Assembly: GCA_022749755.1 (NCBI GenBank)
Contig: CM040449.1
Location: 11,504,363-11,568,362 of the forward strand
Length of the DNA stretch: 64,000 nt
Reading direction: 5' to 3'
Source of the DNA: Azadirachta indica
Taxonomy: Eukaryota > Streptophyta > Magnoliopsida > Sapindales > Meliaceae
Position numbers and translations under genes: made by a program. Positions 24,633 to 35,955 of the stretch are shown here, piece by piece. Position 1 is the first letter of the stretch. Every line of letters starts with the position of its first letter. A model generated the notes under the pieces. That model was not told where the DNA came from and ran no database searches. It saw only the letters and a list, made by a program, of their open reading frames with translations.

Positions 24633-25818
24633 TTCAATAAAACATGATTTAGAAAATTAAAAATGGGCAATGCCCGTCACTATTGAGATATGATTTAAAA
24701 AAAAAAACACTAAAACAGGGATTAAATTATTAAAATGAAAGAAAAGTATGTTATTTTTCTCAGAGATTAGGGACTAGAATATTATAATTTTGACGTTAGA
24801 GATATTTTATGAAGTCAGTGAACATCTCTCATAAAATATTTGTTTCACGCGGTTAGTTCACACTCGAAAGTCGCCTCCGATTGGTAACGTGGCAACCACT
24901 GACAGAGTTATTTCCTTTCAAGTCGTTGAATTTAGAGAGGAGAATTTCAAGGAGATAAATTAGAACATGGGCCGTGGGCCCATCCAACTTATCGTCATAG
25001 TCGTATGATTGCACAATATTCTGTGTTTTGGGTCCCGCAGTGATTGCTCCCCTCAGCGCTTTTTGATCATTGAAACGGCCCAGATTGCCGGCCACGGTTA
25101 TCTACACTCAACTCTATTAATGAGTGAAGAACACTGACACTTGGCAGGAGCACGCATGGCAATAGATATCAGAAAACAGTTTTAGGATTGAATTTTCATT
25201 TTTTAAAATAAAATTAATATTTTTAGCCAATAAATAACTAAATACAATTTAAATTTTTTTAATTATATGTGAAAGAAATTAAAACAATTTCTTTGTTGGG
25301 TCCAAATTCAAGTTAAAAATTTAAGTCAACTTGAGCCGAATTATTATTTAAGATTTAAAGATTATAATTTATTTAAAATTATTCAAGTCAAAATTAAGAT
25401 CAATTTTACTATGCATTGAAAAAGAGACATTTTCGTATACTCATAAGACTTGTAGAAATTATTGGTAAGAACAAATTTGTAAATTGAATATCAATAATTG
25501 ACAATGTTTTCATTTAATTGACAATGCATTGAATATCAATAATAACTAAAAAAATGAATTATTAGTCTTCATTATTATTTTCTATCCAACACACCATCAA
25601 TTAGATAGAAATACTATAACTGCTAATAAGAGAGGTCCTTATCACAAACTTTTTCTCCATTCGGGAATCAAAGAAAAAAAATATTAGACATATATCTTGT
25701 CTTATAAATTAAAAATAAATATTTCTTTATATAGAACGTCAATTATAGCCCTTTTAGGATGTACAATCTATCTCTTTTTACTATTCTCGTAATGTATGAG
25801 ACAAATATATATTTTTTT
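24633..25818. other. Intergenic DNA between PMT and the hAT element
   Basis: A less AT-rich patch at 24850-25110 contains an open minus-strand frame of 80 codons with no recognisable motif; I do not call it a gene. The rest is AT-rich and featureless. Confidence 0.35.
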
Positions 25819-25826
25819 ATTAAGGT

Positions 25827-26450
25827 TAGGGATGGCAAAACTCTCTATGGGGCCCCAAACCTACGGGGAATCCACCCCAACGGGGGAGAATTTAAATAAA
25901 TTTCGAGGAATGAGACGGGGAACGGGGAGAAATTAATCCCCAATTTATTGATGAGACAGGGATTGGTTTACTTCTCCCCACTCCACTCCCACCCCATTTC
26001 CCAATAAAATATAATATAAATATATTATAATTTATAAATTAAATTATATATATATATATATAATTATATATTATAATTTCTAAAATTATATATTATAATT
26101 AAATATAATTAGTAATAAAAAAAATTATAAAATCATGAATTAATGTTATAAAAAATAGAATATACAAATAAAAAGTAAAAGATTAAAAATTAAAAGGACC
26201 CTATATTGTATTTTTAATAATATATTAATAATATTTTTATTTAAGTTAATTAAATTTTATATTATTAAAATTAATTTATAAAAATAATATAAAATAGGAA
26301 ATTGATATAGAGATGGAGAACTCATTCCCTGTGTGGAGATTTTCTATCTCCATCCTATTAAATTTAGTAAAAAATAGGGATTAAAATAGAAAACGGGATA
26401 GAAAATGGGGCATACCTCCCCACCCCAACTCCGCCCCATTGCCATCCATA
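25827..26450. mobile_element. Non-autonomous hAT element (MITE), complete, 624 bp
   Basis: The ends are TAGGGATGGCAA (25827-25838) and TTGCCATCCATA (26439-26450), terminal inverted repeats matching at 11 of 12 bases. The flanks are identical 8-mers ATTAAGGT at 25819-25826 and 26451-26458. An 8-bp target duplication with TAGGG-type termini is diagnostic of the hAT superfamily. The inner parts next to each end are G-rich and C-rich (GGGGAACGGGGAG; CCCCACCCCAAC) around an AT-rich middle. No transposase is encoded. The near-identity of the ends implies fairly recent insertion, about 0.55 kb upstream of the SGRL start. Confidence 0.85.
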
Positions 26451-26458
26451 ATTAAGGT

Positions 26459-26959
26459 CATTTTCAAATAAAATCGGTTCAAGATCATAGGACCCTATTC
26501 TATTCTATCACGTAGGAAGGGTTGTTGCATAAAATGTGGAAAGCAGTAGGAAAAATTGGGCCTTATCAATCTAAATCAAGGCTCAAAAAACCCAAAAATA
26601 GATGGACATAGCTTTTATTGGGTTGGACAGACAGTGACCAAGGCCCAATTCAGAAATGAACAAGAGGCACCAGCGAAGCCACCTCATCACATTATCCACA
26701 GGTTATCGAAAATGCAGAAAAAGCGGTGATGACGTGTCACAAATTCCAACTCACCGGCCAATTAGAACTCATCAAAAGTAAGTTTGAATAACAAAATAGA
26801 ACGCTTGGAGAACAAAGCATGAAATAGATTTTGTACTTGTGGGGACTGAAAAATTGTGTATTCCAGTCCACAAAATTTCAACTATGAAATCCAATTCCCC
26901 AAATATTCATTTGTTTCTCTTTCCGAAGTGAAACTCCAAGAGAAAGAAGAAGAAGAACA
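26459..26959 (+). promoter_or_regulatory. Promoter region of the SGRL gene
   Basis: The 500 bp between the hAT element and the SGRL leader should contain the promoter. It includes a GATGACGTGTCA patch at 26725-26740, a TGACGTG/ACGTGTC-type core of the kind bound by plant bZIP and ABA-response factors. TATA box and start site are not clear. Confidence 0.4.
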
Positions 26960-27117
26960 ATGGTGGGTTGTGAAAAATGAAGAAGAAGAGGAAGACTGAG
27001 GGGTGGTTATGCTTCTTCCATGGCCAGTCACTCTGCATGCTATTCAGCTTTTTCACATTCACCATTGACAGATTTTTCTGCCAACAACATAAAGTTCAAG
27101 TATTCCAGAAGATATAG
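26960..27117 (+). promoter_or_regulatory. Two upstream ORFs in the SGRL leader, the second overlapping the start codon
   Basis: A six-codon uORF (MVGCEK) runs 26960-26980. Its stop overlaps a second ATG at 26977, whose 46-codon frame (starts MKKKRKTEGW, ends QVFQKI) runs to 27117, past the main ATG at 27020 and out of frame with it. If the transcript starts upstream of 26960, both should lower initiation at the main start. Whether they are in the mRNA is not known. Confidence 0.45.
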
Positions 27118-29329
27118 TTGTCAACCTGTTCAGCTTTCTTGTTTCAGAAGCAGCAGAGCTTCTTATAATACCCTCGTCTCCGAGGTTTTCCTTTTCCTCA
27201 TTCCCTCTTTACTCTATGTTGTTTATGCTCTTCAATGATGTCATGGCATTGTCAGATTTTGAAGTATAGGTTGATAATTTGATTTGCAGACAGAAAGATA
27301 GATATTGTAGACTATGTTTTGAGGTGATTATTTGTATTTGAGCAATTCTTGACTTGGAACCATCACTGATAAACCAGAAACCAAAATGGAATATGTGACT
27401 TTTCCTGTTTTCTGCTCAATTTTGGATTATTATTGGTGATTGGCAGTTGAATTTTGATTGTGTAAGTAATTTGTGAACCTAATTGCTAGAATGTAATGGT
27501 ATTTTCTGAAGGAATTTAGGTAGATTTTCATTGGCAACAATGTTATGCTTTGGGCAGTACTTGATGTAATGGGTAATGTGACACTTGCTTAGATTGAGAT
27601 TGTAGACTCGTAGAATTTTTAGCATTTATTTGCAGATATGTCACTTTGTATTTGCAAAATGGTTACCACACAATTATATCTGTTAGAGCTGCTTTTGATT
27701 TTCTTTTGGCCCCCAATTGCTACAAGAAGGATTTAGTCAGAATTTCAAGTTAGATTTTTCACCTTTCGATCCTTGGAAACTTTTCATTAGCATAAAATTC
27801 ATTTTGTTGTTGGGGAACAGTAATTTGTGGAATCTTGGAATTGTTTTATGAACCCAACAAGACACAAATTGCAAATTTTCATAGTTCCTCCCTGCTTTGC
27901 TTGGGCAACTAGTAGCAGAAAGCAATATTGCTTTACTGAAGTACTTATCTAATGTTTTAGTACAAAAACAAGAATTTCGCTAGTTGCATATTAATGTATT
28001 CTAATTTCTAGGCTGCAAGGCTGTTGGGTCCTCCAGCAAGTTTTGAAGCATCAAAGCTGAAAGTTGTTTTCATGGGAGAGGGGATGAATGATTATTCCAG
28101 AATTCTCCCAAGGACATATATCCTGTCCCATTGCGACTTCACCGCTAACTTAACCTTGACTATCTCTAATGTCATCAACCTTGAGCAGGTACATCTTCTT
28201 ATTTTGAACTTTCTACACTGTCTGAACTACACACATGTAGTGAAGTTCACTTATAATTAGCATAAACATTGGTTAAATTTCCAAATTGGCGAGAAATTAG
28301 GACTCAGCATGTGATTAAGTTGAGATACCCTACAAAGATGTCTGAATCCTTGTTCAATGTCTTTGTTTCACATGTGTCTGTAACAGTTAAGAGGGTGGTA
28401 CCTCAAGGATGATGTGGTAGCTGAGTGGAAGAAAGTGAGAGGTGATATGTACTTGCACATCCATTGCTATGTGAGTGGGCCCAATCTCTTGCGAGACCTT
28501 GCGGCTGAGTTTAGATACCACATTTTCTCCAAGGAAATGCCCTTGGTAAGTTTTTCCTTCAAAATGTATCCTGACCTGTGATAACGTCTCATATTCAAGA
28601 TAATTTGGAACACATGCATACAAAGGATTCAAAATGGCATTATGCACTATCATGGAAAAGCCGTATTGATCTTGTGTAGCCACTTACAATCTGCCATCTT
28701 ATATTATGTTGTATTTGTGATGGCTAATTAATTGCTAATGATTATTGCTATGGCTTAACATGCACTGCATAACTGGAATTTCTGCTTTAATTTAAACCAG
28801 GTTCTTAAAGCTGTGCTATGTGGAGATTCAATGCTTTTCAGAGAACATCCTGAGCTGATGGATGCTTTAGTCCGGGTTTACTTCCATTCCAGCTCAAAAA
28901 TTTATAATCGCATGGAATGTTGGGGACCACTCAAAGATGCAGCAGAGGTACATTAGTCACCTAAGAACATTTAAAGTTTATTTTGATATCTGCCCTCTGC
29001 AGTTCTTCAATTAGGAGAAAAATTGCTATACATTGATCGCCTTGATATACCCCGGAAATTAAGTTAGTTGTCACATTGAATATTTAGGTAAGATTAGCTA
29101 TGATTTATTTAAATTCGTCTATCTACCGTGTGCTTTTGTTTGAATTGTTTGAAAATTAATCACATAAGCAAAAGTAAATTATTAATCTGTTTATTCGCAT
29201 ACCTATCAGGGAAGAGTGGAAGATCGTATTCAGGCTCAGTTGACGGCAAATGAGGAAGGCTCCCGTTCTTCCAAAAAGTTAGCAAGACCAAAATCCATCT
29301 TCCAAGCTCTATTTGCCTTTCTTCTTTAA
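27020..29329 (+). CDS. SGRL: STAY-GREEN-LIKE (SGRL) magnesium dechelatase, 5 exons, 255 aa
   Basis: Exons 27020-27184, 28012-28188, 28387-28545, 28801-28947 and 29210-29329. All introns are GT-AG in phase 0 and total 256 codons with the stop. Residues 1 to about 50 are Ser-rich and basic with few acids, as in a chloroplast transit peptide. The Staygreen domain follows: AARLLGPPASFEASKLKVVF, PRTYILSHCDFTA, LRGWYLKDDVVAEWKKV, YLHIHCYVSGPN, FRYHIFSKEMPLVLKAVL, ELMDALVRVYFHSSS, ECWGPLKDAAEG. RLLGPPA, SHCDFTA and the short C-terminus without the cysteine-rich motif of SGR1/NYE1 place it in the SGRL branch. SGR proteins remove Mg from chlorophyll a; SGRL is reported to prefer chlorophyllide a. No frame breaks; looks functional. 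Confidence 0.95.
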
Positions 29330-30479
29330 ATTACACAAACAACACAGTTTTAGCAGCTGATTGCATATGCCAAGCAGTGTAGCTCAGTTCGAACCAAGTG
29401 CAGACTCAGCTTAAATAGCAAAACCCCCAAAAAAATAACGTTCAATTGAGACTCAAACTTCAAAAACTCAAGCCTCAAGCCTCAAGTTGCATCAAGACAA
29501 TCATCATTTTGATTCTTTTGCAACTAATACATTTGTTCAATGTGAAGATATTGCTCACCATTCTTTGCAACTGAGTTCATTTGTTCATTTTTCTATCAAT
29601 GGCTCATGTCTTCATTGGTTTGTAAATCACTTGTAAAGCTGAAGTCTTATTTCAAAGCTGTCTTTCATCTCCCTCTCTATCTTATGAACTTCTATATCTT
29701 TCTTCCTTCTTTCACATGCTTAGGCCTGGAAGACTGCAATCTAGTCTTCTACATAAAGATATCAGTGCATGTTGATTTAGAGTGTGGCAGATTAACTTGG
29801 CACAAACAACGCGTAAACCCAAGTGATAAGATGAAATCTAACCTTAACGATAGAACGTATGCACATACGTACAAATTACAACTAAGACATACGAAATACA
29901 TCATTTTCCTTGACTGAAGACTTGATGATCATGGAATTTTTGTCCCATCAGTCTTCTATTCCATAAGATAACAATACCCATCACTGTATCTGTACGGTAC
30001 TCTTGGCTTTGAACCTTCTGCTTACTACAGCTTGCATCCATGTTATATTTTTTTCTGCCGGCCTGAATATTAAAAAATATGCATATGGAAAGTGCTTACG
30101 CTTGAGATTTCTTATATATATATAGACACACAAGTGAACGCGTAAATAAATCCTTGGTGTCCTAATATTTATATCATTTTAGAAAAGGGTAATAAGACAT
30201 TGAGCTCATGAGAGTTTGAAAATGATTTCACCCGAAGGAAGAATTTGCACCTAATATGCATAAAAAAAAAGAATATTATAAGAAAAATACTGTAAATGGG
30301 TGAGAATATATGTCACATGTATATTAATTAATTATATATATTCGATTTAATTTCAACTACTAAAACTGTATATAATTCTTATTTAAAAAAAAAAAACTGC
30401 TGAAACTGAATAGATTTAATGACTGAAAAACTATGTAAAAAACTGCGCAAAGTTAAGGATCCATTAATTTTTCCCATGT
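29330..30479 (+). other. SGRL 3' UTR and intergenic DNA
   Basis: The first few hundred bases are probably SGRL 3' UTR. An open plus-strand frame at 29606-29917 has no recognisable motif and is not called. A TA-run is at 30113-30122 and an A-run at 30387-30397. Confidence 0.35.
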
Positions 30480-31305
30480 ATAAAGTATGGAATCCTTCGG
30501 CTCCAAGTATATAGTATTTAGGGTTTTCTATTTATTTTCTATTCTTCTTTTCTTTAATATTTTTTAATGAAATTCCATGGATGCTGACTGCATGCTTTGA
30601 TTCTGAAATATGGAATAGATAAAAGTGGGACAAGAGAAATCAACAATGGTAGGCGCTCATGGATGGTGATTTCTTTCCATTTTCTTCATTAATTTATTAT
30701 TATTATAATTATAATTATCAATGATAGATATATGGTCTTTTTCATTTCAAGTACATGCCATAGAAAATTTGTTGAATTGAAATCTATTCTTGCTGCCGGC
30801 TGGAAGCATTTTTGTGTTTCACAAGCTAAAGCGAAAGCAAACAATATATTGCACTACTAATTAATTAATCTATTAGAACATATACAGCTGTTTGAAGATT
30901 ATTGCCAAGATGACTCAAATTCCATGTATAAATCAGTAATTAATTATTTCCCAGTTAACTACTACATTAAATTACCTGAAATTATTAATTAAAAAATATA
31001 GTAACATCGAATATTATTTCGATGAACACAATGTTTACAGACTGATTAGAATCAAATATTCAAATATATAGATTTTGTTTTCACATATAATAACTGACAG
31101 GGAAACTTGTTTCGTTAATTAACTGTACATTCTTCTTCCTATATATTCAATGTGATTCAAACTCCCCAGCACTATGAATCGAGCTCTGATAAATATTTTG
31201 AGTGGATTGGAGAAAACTAGTAAGAAGTGTTCCACGTTTGAGTACTCTCAACTGTGTGTGAAGTAGATCAGACAGCTCCAGAGATTGACAAGTGCTACTG
31301 CATAT

Positions 31306-31422
31306 ATGGCTCCAGCCACTAGAGGAAGCATCAAGCGTCAGATCTTCAATGATTTGATCAAAGGAATTAAATCCACAGCTCGAAAGATAAGTCTACTTCT
31401 TTGCAAATTTGAAGAACCCTAG
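31306..31422 (+). CDS. Small basic peptide A1 (38 aa as read; probably N-terminally disrupted copy)
   Basis: Reads MAPATRGSIKRQIFNDLIKG, then a helix-like IKSTARKISLLL and a short acidic end. It is clearly the partner of A2: RGSIKRQIFNDLI is identical and ARKI is conserved. In A2 the homologous segment starts at residue 31 of a 60-residue protein. In A1 the upstream sequence is open in the same frame from an ATG at 31174 for 30 codons, then meets an in-frame TAG at about 31264, then runs on to this ATG. A1 is therefore either a nonsense-broken copy or a gene that now uses the internal ATG. No signal peptide. Function unknown. Confidence 0.45.
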   Translation: MAPATRGSIKRQIFNDLIKGIKSTARKISLLLCKFEEP

Positions 31423-33318
31423 TCTCTTGATTTTCTTAAGGTCGAATGTATGTTACGTTTCAAAATGTAGATATGAAGAAATAATACATTGTTATTTAGA
31501 GTTATATGTACAGTACTATGTTGCTGTAAAACAGAAGGTTGGAATACTTCGAATCTGTATTTTAAAAGTGAGAACGTTCATAAGAGAGAAATATTTTATG
31601 TATTATAATCAGATCATGTGTATGTATACTGTATAGAATTATGCATTAAATAAAATTGTCTACTTTAATTTAGCTTATATATATCAAAGTTTAATTATAC
31701 ATAACATGTGAAAAGGGAAGGAGTAATTTGGAATTAAAGGCAGAAGATTTGCAAAATTATTTTTCTTGTTATGATGAACAATTAATCCGGAGGTAATTGG
31801 AATTAAAAAGAGGAGAAGTATATATATGCAATATTTTTATATGTATTTGAATTCTATATATGTCTGTTCTTGTAAAACAAAATAATTAAATTGATTAAAA
31901 TGAAGCTGGATTTGGTAGGACTTACAAGACCTAGGGTTCCAAAATTTTTTGCTAAATAAAGACAGAGAGTGATAATTGTGAAAATATCAATCTGCATATA
32001 TTATAGATTTTTCTATTCTAAATTTCTTTACGTAAAATAAATACATTTCAAAGTTTGATCTTCAAATAAATAAATTATCAATCACTTTCTAGAAAAAGAA
32101 AGTCTTATCTGGTTTACTTCTGATTGATCAAGATTTTACATCAAATTTTACCTACTATCATTAAAAAAGCCAAAAGCCTTGTTGTATATTCAAAGCAACA
32201 TATTATTAATCATTATGTTTCCATTTAAGTACATTTACTCAATTAAGAAATTCCAATTTTGAGTTAGATATCCAAACAGCATTTACATATAAATGAATCA
32301 TTATGCACGCTCTTATCTAGTAGGTGACATTATTATAACTTGAATTTTATTCACAAAGCTTATATAATCACTGTAAATATGTCTTTCTTTTTTAATTATT
32401 ACAAGAAAATATCTTAATTTTTTCCTAACGCGATATCATTATGTACATTTACTCAATAAATTCTAGTTTGAGTTATGTATTCAAGCATCATTATATATGC
32501 ATGTTCTTATCTGGGTAGGTGGCGTTAGTATAATTTAAACTTTATGCCCCGAGGCATATATTATATGATCATTTTAAATTTGTCTTTTTAAATAATTATT
32601 ACAAGAAAATAACCCAATTTTTTTTTAATGCAATGTGATTTTGGTTTGAACTCCAAACTTTTTATACCAACCCAAAAAATTTTACTATTTTAATTAACTA
32701 ACATATCCACCACTTTAAACATGTAATTGTGTATTATAAAATGAGCAATATTAGTTGCACATCATATCATTATATATATATATATATATAGTATGGGATC
32801 CTTTACCTTAAAATTTTAAAATTTTAACAATATTTCTTTAGTAGTTAATCATATTTAATTTAATAAAGTAGAGCAAGATGGCTGCCTTCATTACATTACA
32901 TGTAACTTTTTAACTTTTAATATCTATTATTAGATTGTCTGAGATCTATAAATAAAATTTATGTACCAATTTCAATAAAAAAAAATTAAATTCAAAATTT
33001 ATTTATATAGTTAGTTAGTTAGTTAGTTAGTTGAGTAGTGAGAACTTCTGTAAAAAATGACATGTAAACTTTGCTGTTTGGTCCGAAAGCGGACATAAAC
33101 TTTTTCACTTAAGAGTACTTGAGTAAGAAACAGAGTTGTTTTGGAATTATTTGTCGTTATTGAAGCTGCAGCAAAGTGCATGAAACTCGCATGAAGTTTG
33201 CTCATATCATCACCTTCTTCGATCCTGATCAGCAGAATAATTAAACACATTTGAAAGCCTTCAGGAGCTCACTGCTTTTTCCAATTTCATGCAAGCAATT
33301 CTCTCTCTTTCAATATTA
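31423..33318. other. Spacer between peptide genes A1 and B1
   Basis: The start should be the A1 3' UTR and the end (about 33030-33318) the B1 promoter and leader, since 33040-33318 is conserved upstream of B2. Microsatellites are (TA)n at 32770-32791 and (GTTA)5 around 33011-33031. The remaining sequence is AT-rich, apart from the duplication listed separately. Confidence 0.4.
32205..32640 (+). repeat. Two-copy tandem duplication, about 230 bp per unit
   Basis: Unit 1 (about 32205-32425) and unit 2 (about 32438-32640) share ATTATGT..., TACATTTACTCAAT, TTGAGTTA, AAGCATCATTATATATGCA vs ACAGCATTTACATATAAATG, CTCTTATCTAGTAGGTGACATTA vs TTCTTATCTGGGTAGGTGGCGTTA, and AATTATTACAAGAAAATA. No coding frame. 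Confidence 0.6.
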
Positions 33319-33519
33319 ATGGATAAGAAGATGACTGCAGAGATCAAGAAGCTTGAGTACTATGATTGTAAGACCAGAAGAAACAAGAGAAGTATAGTTC
33401 CTCCTGTTAGGGGAGGCATGAAACGCAGGATTTTTGCTCTATTTTTTGCACAGTTGAAGCTGGCTGCTCAACATTTTGTTCAGTATTATATATCTTCATA
33501 CAGACAAAGCCACAGTTAG
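33319..33519 (+). CDS. Small basic protein B1 with PPxRGxxKRxIF core, 66 aa
   Basis: Intronless. I chose the ATG at 33319 (MDKKMTAEIKKLEYYD). An upstream in-frame ATG at 33289 exists, but the homologous ATG in paralog B2 runs into a stop after seven codons, whereas MDKKM is conserved in both. Layout: Lys/Arg-rich N-terminal 30 residues (KTRRNKRS), the core IVPPVRGGMKRRIF, then an aromatic, probably amphipathic helix ALFFAQLKLAAQHFVQYY. No signal peptide or membrane segment, so cytosolic or nuclear is more likely. Conservation with B2 (64 aa) and the shared core with A1/A2 argue that it is a real gene. I have seen similar PPxRGxIK cores in short uncharacterised plant proteins but cannot name the family. 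Confidence 0.65.
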   Translation: MDKKMTAEIKKLEYYDCKTRRNKRSIVPPVRGGMKRRIFALFFAQLKLAAQHFVQYYISSYRQSHS

Positions 33520-33939
33520 CAAACTTAGCTTGCTCCATATGTATATTCAATCTTCCCTTCCCTTTGCTCGACAATGGTAGCTTCTTCTTGTTTATTTAAG
33601 TATTGCTATATATGTGTGTGTACATGTATATATAGATATAGTTGCAAAATCCTGAAAATAATGTTCTAGGAGATACGATTACCAAGGAATCCACTAACTT
33701 GCTGGCTGAAAGATCACGCAGAAATATATTGGAATTAATCACAACAAAGCATGCTTGAAAGAGGAAAAAGAAGCTGCATGCAGTTATTGGTTTTAGGGTT
33801 TGCTCTTATGTTTGATAATTTTGATTCAATTTGATCCATATTTCTTTTCTAGTTTAATTTGTATATGTTGGATATAAGTCATCTTTTATGATAATAATAA
33901 AGCGAAGATGCTAATATCTTTCCTAATATATAATACAAG

Positions 33940-35185
33940 GCCGTTGTTCTCAAAGATTTATTGGCAAATTTATATGGTGAGAATTAATCAAGATAAATGA
34001 AAATCATAATTTTCAATAAATGATTCAAAATTTTATAAAAATTGAATCCTGTAATTACGTATTTTGAATTATAGTCTTTTTAGTCTTTGAATTTTCTGTA
34101 TAAACAAAGGCATAGGCTATTGTAATCTAGCTTTTAAATAAGTAGTTTATTACCATTATGTCCTTAATAATATAAATTATTACGTAATTCAAAAAGAAAA
34201 AATTGTTAAGACTAATTTTTCACCTTCTTTTCTAGTATTAAGTGTTAAAGTGTACTTCAACCACTCTATTTTATCTTGAGTGACTAAGAGCTAGCTCTTC
34301 TCATTGAGAAGTGCTAGCTTCGATCTTGCCATTATATACGGTAGGGAATTTTAACTTTAAACGAGACTTCTACTAAATGTAGTGACAATTATATTGGAGA
34401 ACTTTTCTTTTTTATGAGAGCACATATTTCTCTTAGTAAATATTTCCCAATTAGGTTCAAATGTTTAGATGATATTAGATTTAACTCAATCAAAACCCTT
34501 AATTCTTGATAGATTATTTGATTGTAAGATAAGTAGAAAGAAAAAAAAATTGAGAAACTGCCTTAAAGGGATGGTATAGAATCTATCTTAAAAAGGATAA
34601 CATAAGACATGGAAAATAGGAATGCTTAGTGCAAACCATATTTTTGAAAATTTTCTTGAAAATAAATGATAGGAATGACTTAATGGTTACAATTATTTAA
34701 AGTTGGAAATTTTATTTAACGCAGACAATAATGGAAATGCTTCCTTCTTACCAAAAATCGACAACATTCTTGAAACGATTTGGGAAGTAAACAAAAGTTT
34801 TCTCATCAGTTTAAATAAGGATAATAAATAAAATTAAGCGAAAATCCTAAAAGTCCTTCTCAATATTCAAAACCATATCATTCTCGAAAATTCATTGTAG
34901 ATTTATGTGATATTAAACTAATTAAGAATCAAGAAAAATCAAAATCTTGATGTTGCATAAATCAGCCAAATATTTATGAAAACTGAACTTGTAATTAAAT
35001 ATTTATGAAAATTGAATCTTGTAATACGTCATTTTGAATTATTACTTTTTTAATCTTTGAATTTCCTCTATAAATAAAGGATTGTAAAACTCTTTGAAAC
35101 ATGAACAAAAATATAATCTCTCACAATTACATTCCAATCCTTTCATTCTCCAGTGCGTTGGCACATGACTATAAGATGTTGAACA
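33940..35185 (+). repeat. Possible TRIM-like (miniature LTR) element between B1 and A2
   Basis: Two similar stretches lie 960 bp apart in direct orientation: 34041-34130 and 35001-35090. Both read AAAATTGAATC(C/T)TGTAAT, ATTTTGAATTAT, TCTTTGAATTT and TATAAA(C/T)AAAGG, followed by a GTAA(T/A) stretch. TATAAATAAAGG followed by such a stretch looks like an LTR promoter. No coding region lies between. Element ends and target duplications are not established. Confidence 0.35.
34288..34320. repeat. Short hairpin, 15-bp stem with two mismatches
   Basis: GAGCTAGCTCTTCTC, a three-base loop, then GAGAAGTGCTAGCTT. Thirteen of 15 stem positions pair. Meaning unknown; it falls between the two repeats of the possible TRIM element. 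Confidence 0.5.
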
Positions 35186-35955
35186 AATAATGGTGTCCTA
35201 ACTTTTAAGCAAACTTAATAAAAATATTCTATCAATTAAATTAAAGTATTTATATGTATATATATATATATATGAGCGTGGAATCCTGGTCAAGTCCAAG
35301 AGTATACTGTTTAGGGTTCTTTATTTTTTATTTCTTTGCCCTCTGTATTTTCATGTTATTCCATGGCTGCTGATTCATTAGATCCTGAAACATGGAATCG
35401 ATCAATATGGGACAAGTAAAATAAACAAAGGTAAGATGACTAAAATTGATTATTATAGAAAAATTTTTATATTTTTACAAGCTAAACCAAAACCAAACCA
35501 TATATTACACAATTATTAATTAATTAATGTATTAGAATGAGTACAGCTGTTTGAAGTTTGTTGCCAATATGACTCAAATTCCATTCAGAAATCAATAATA
35601 ATCAATTCCCAGTTGACTACTAAATTACCTGAAATTATCTATAAATATATATATAATTAATTAATCATTATAAAATTCATCTGATCACACACGATTTCGA
35701 TACACACAATGTTTAGACAGGTTGGAAGCAAATTATTTTGCAATTAATTATATATTATATATTAGTTTATTTTGGAAACATTGATAGGGACTCTTGTTTC
35801 GTTATATAGTTAACTAGCTAGCTAGCTAGCCAGCTGCAGTTGGAAACCTTCTTCTTCTTCTTCCTATACATATATTCAGTCTGATTCAAATCACTTCCTA
35901 GCATTAATCGATCTTTGCTTTGCTTTGTATTTGAGTCGAGAGAATAATTAAAAGA

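Larger units (their letters stand above)
30480..33895 (+). repeat. Tandem segmental duplication, unit 1 (small-peptide genes A1 and B1)
   Basis: The block starts near GTATGGAATCCTTCGGCTCC and ends near TTGGATATAAGTCAT. It is collinear with 35275-42265 once the nested retrotransposon there is removed. Matching stretches include the A upstream region (TTCCATGG.TGCTGA, TGGGACAAG), the A gene, the B upstream region (TCATATCATC, AGGAGCTCACTGC vs AAGGGCTCACTGC), the B gene and the B 3' flank. Divergence is clear, so the duplication is not very recent. Confidence 0.8.

Noticed and set aside
24853..25095. Minus-strand 80-codon frame in a less AT-rich patch
   Set aside because: No recognisable domain, no splice partners; not enough to call a gene.
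29606..29917. 103-codon plus-strand frame after SGRL
   Set aside because: Starts in the probable SGRL 3' UTR region, no recognisable domain; chance frame.
33023..33250. Minus-strand 75-codon frame upstream of B1
   Set aside because: The homologous region upstream of B2 is not open in this frame, and it lies in the conserved B promoter/leader.
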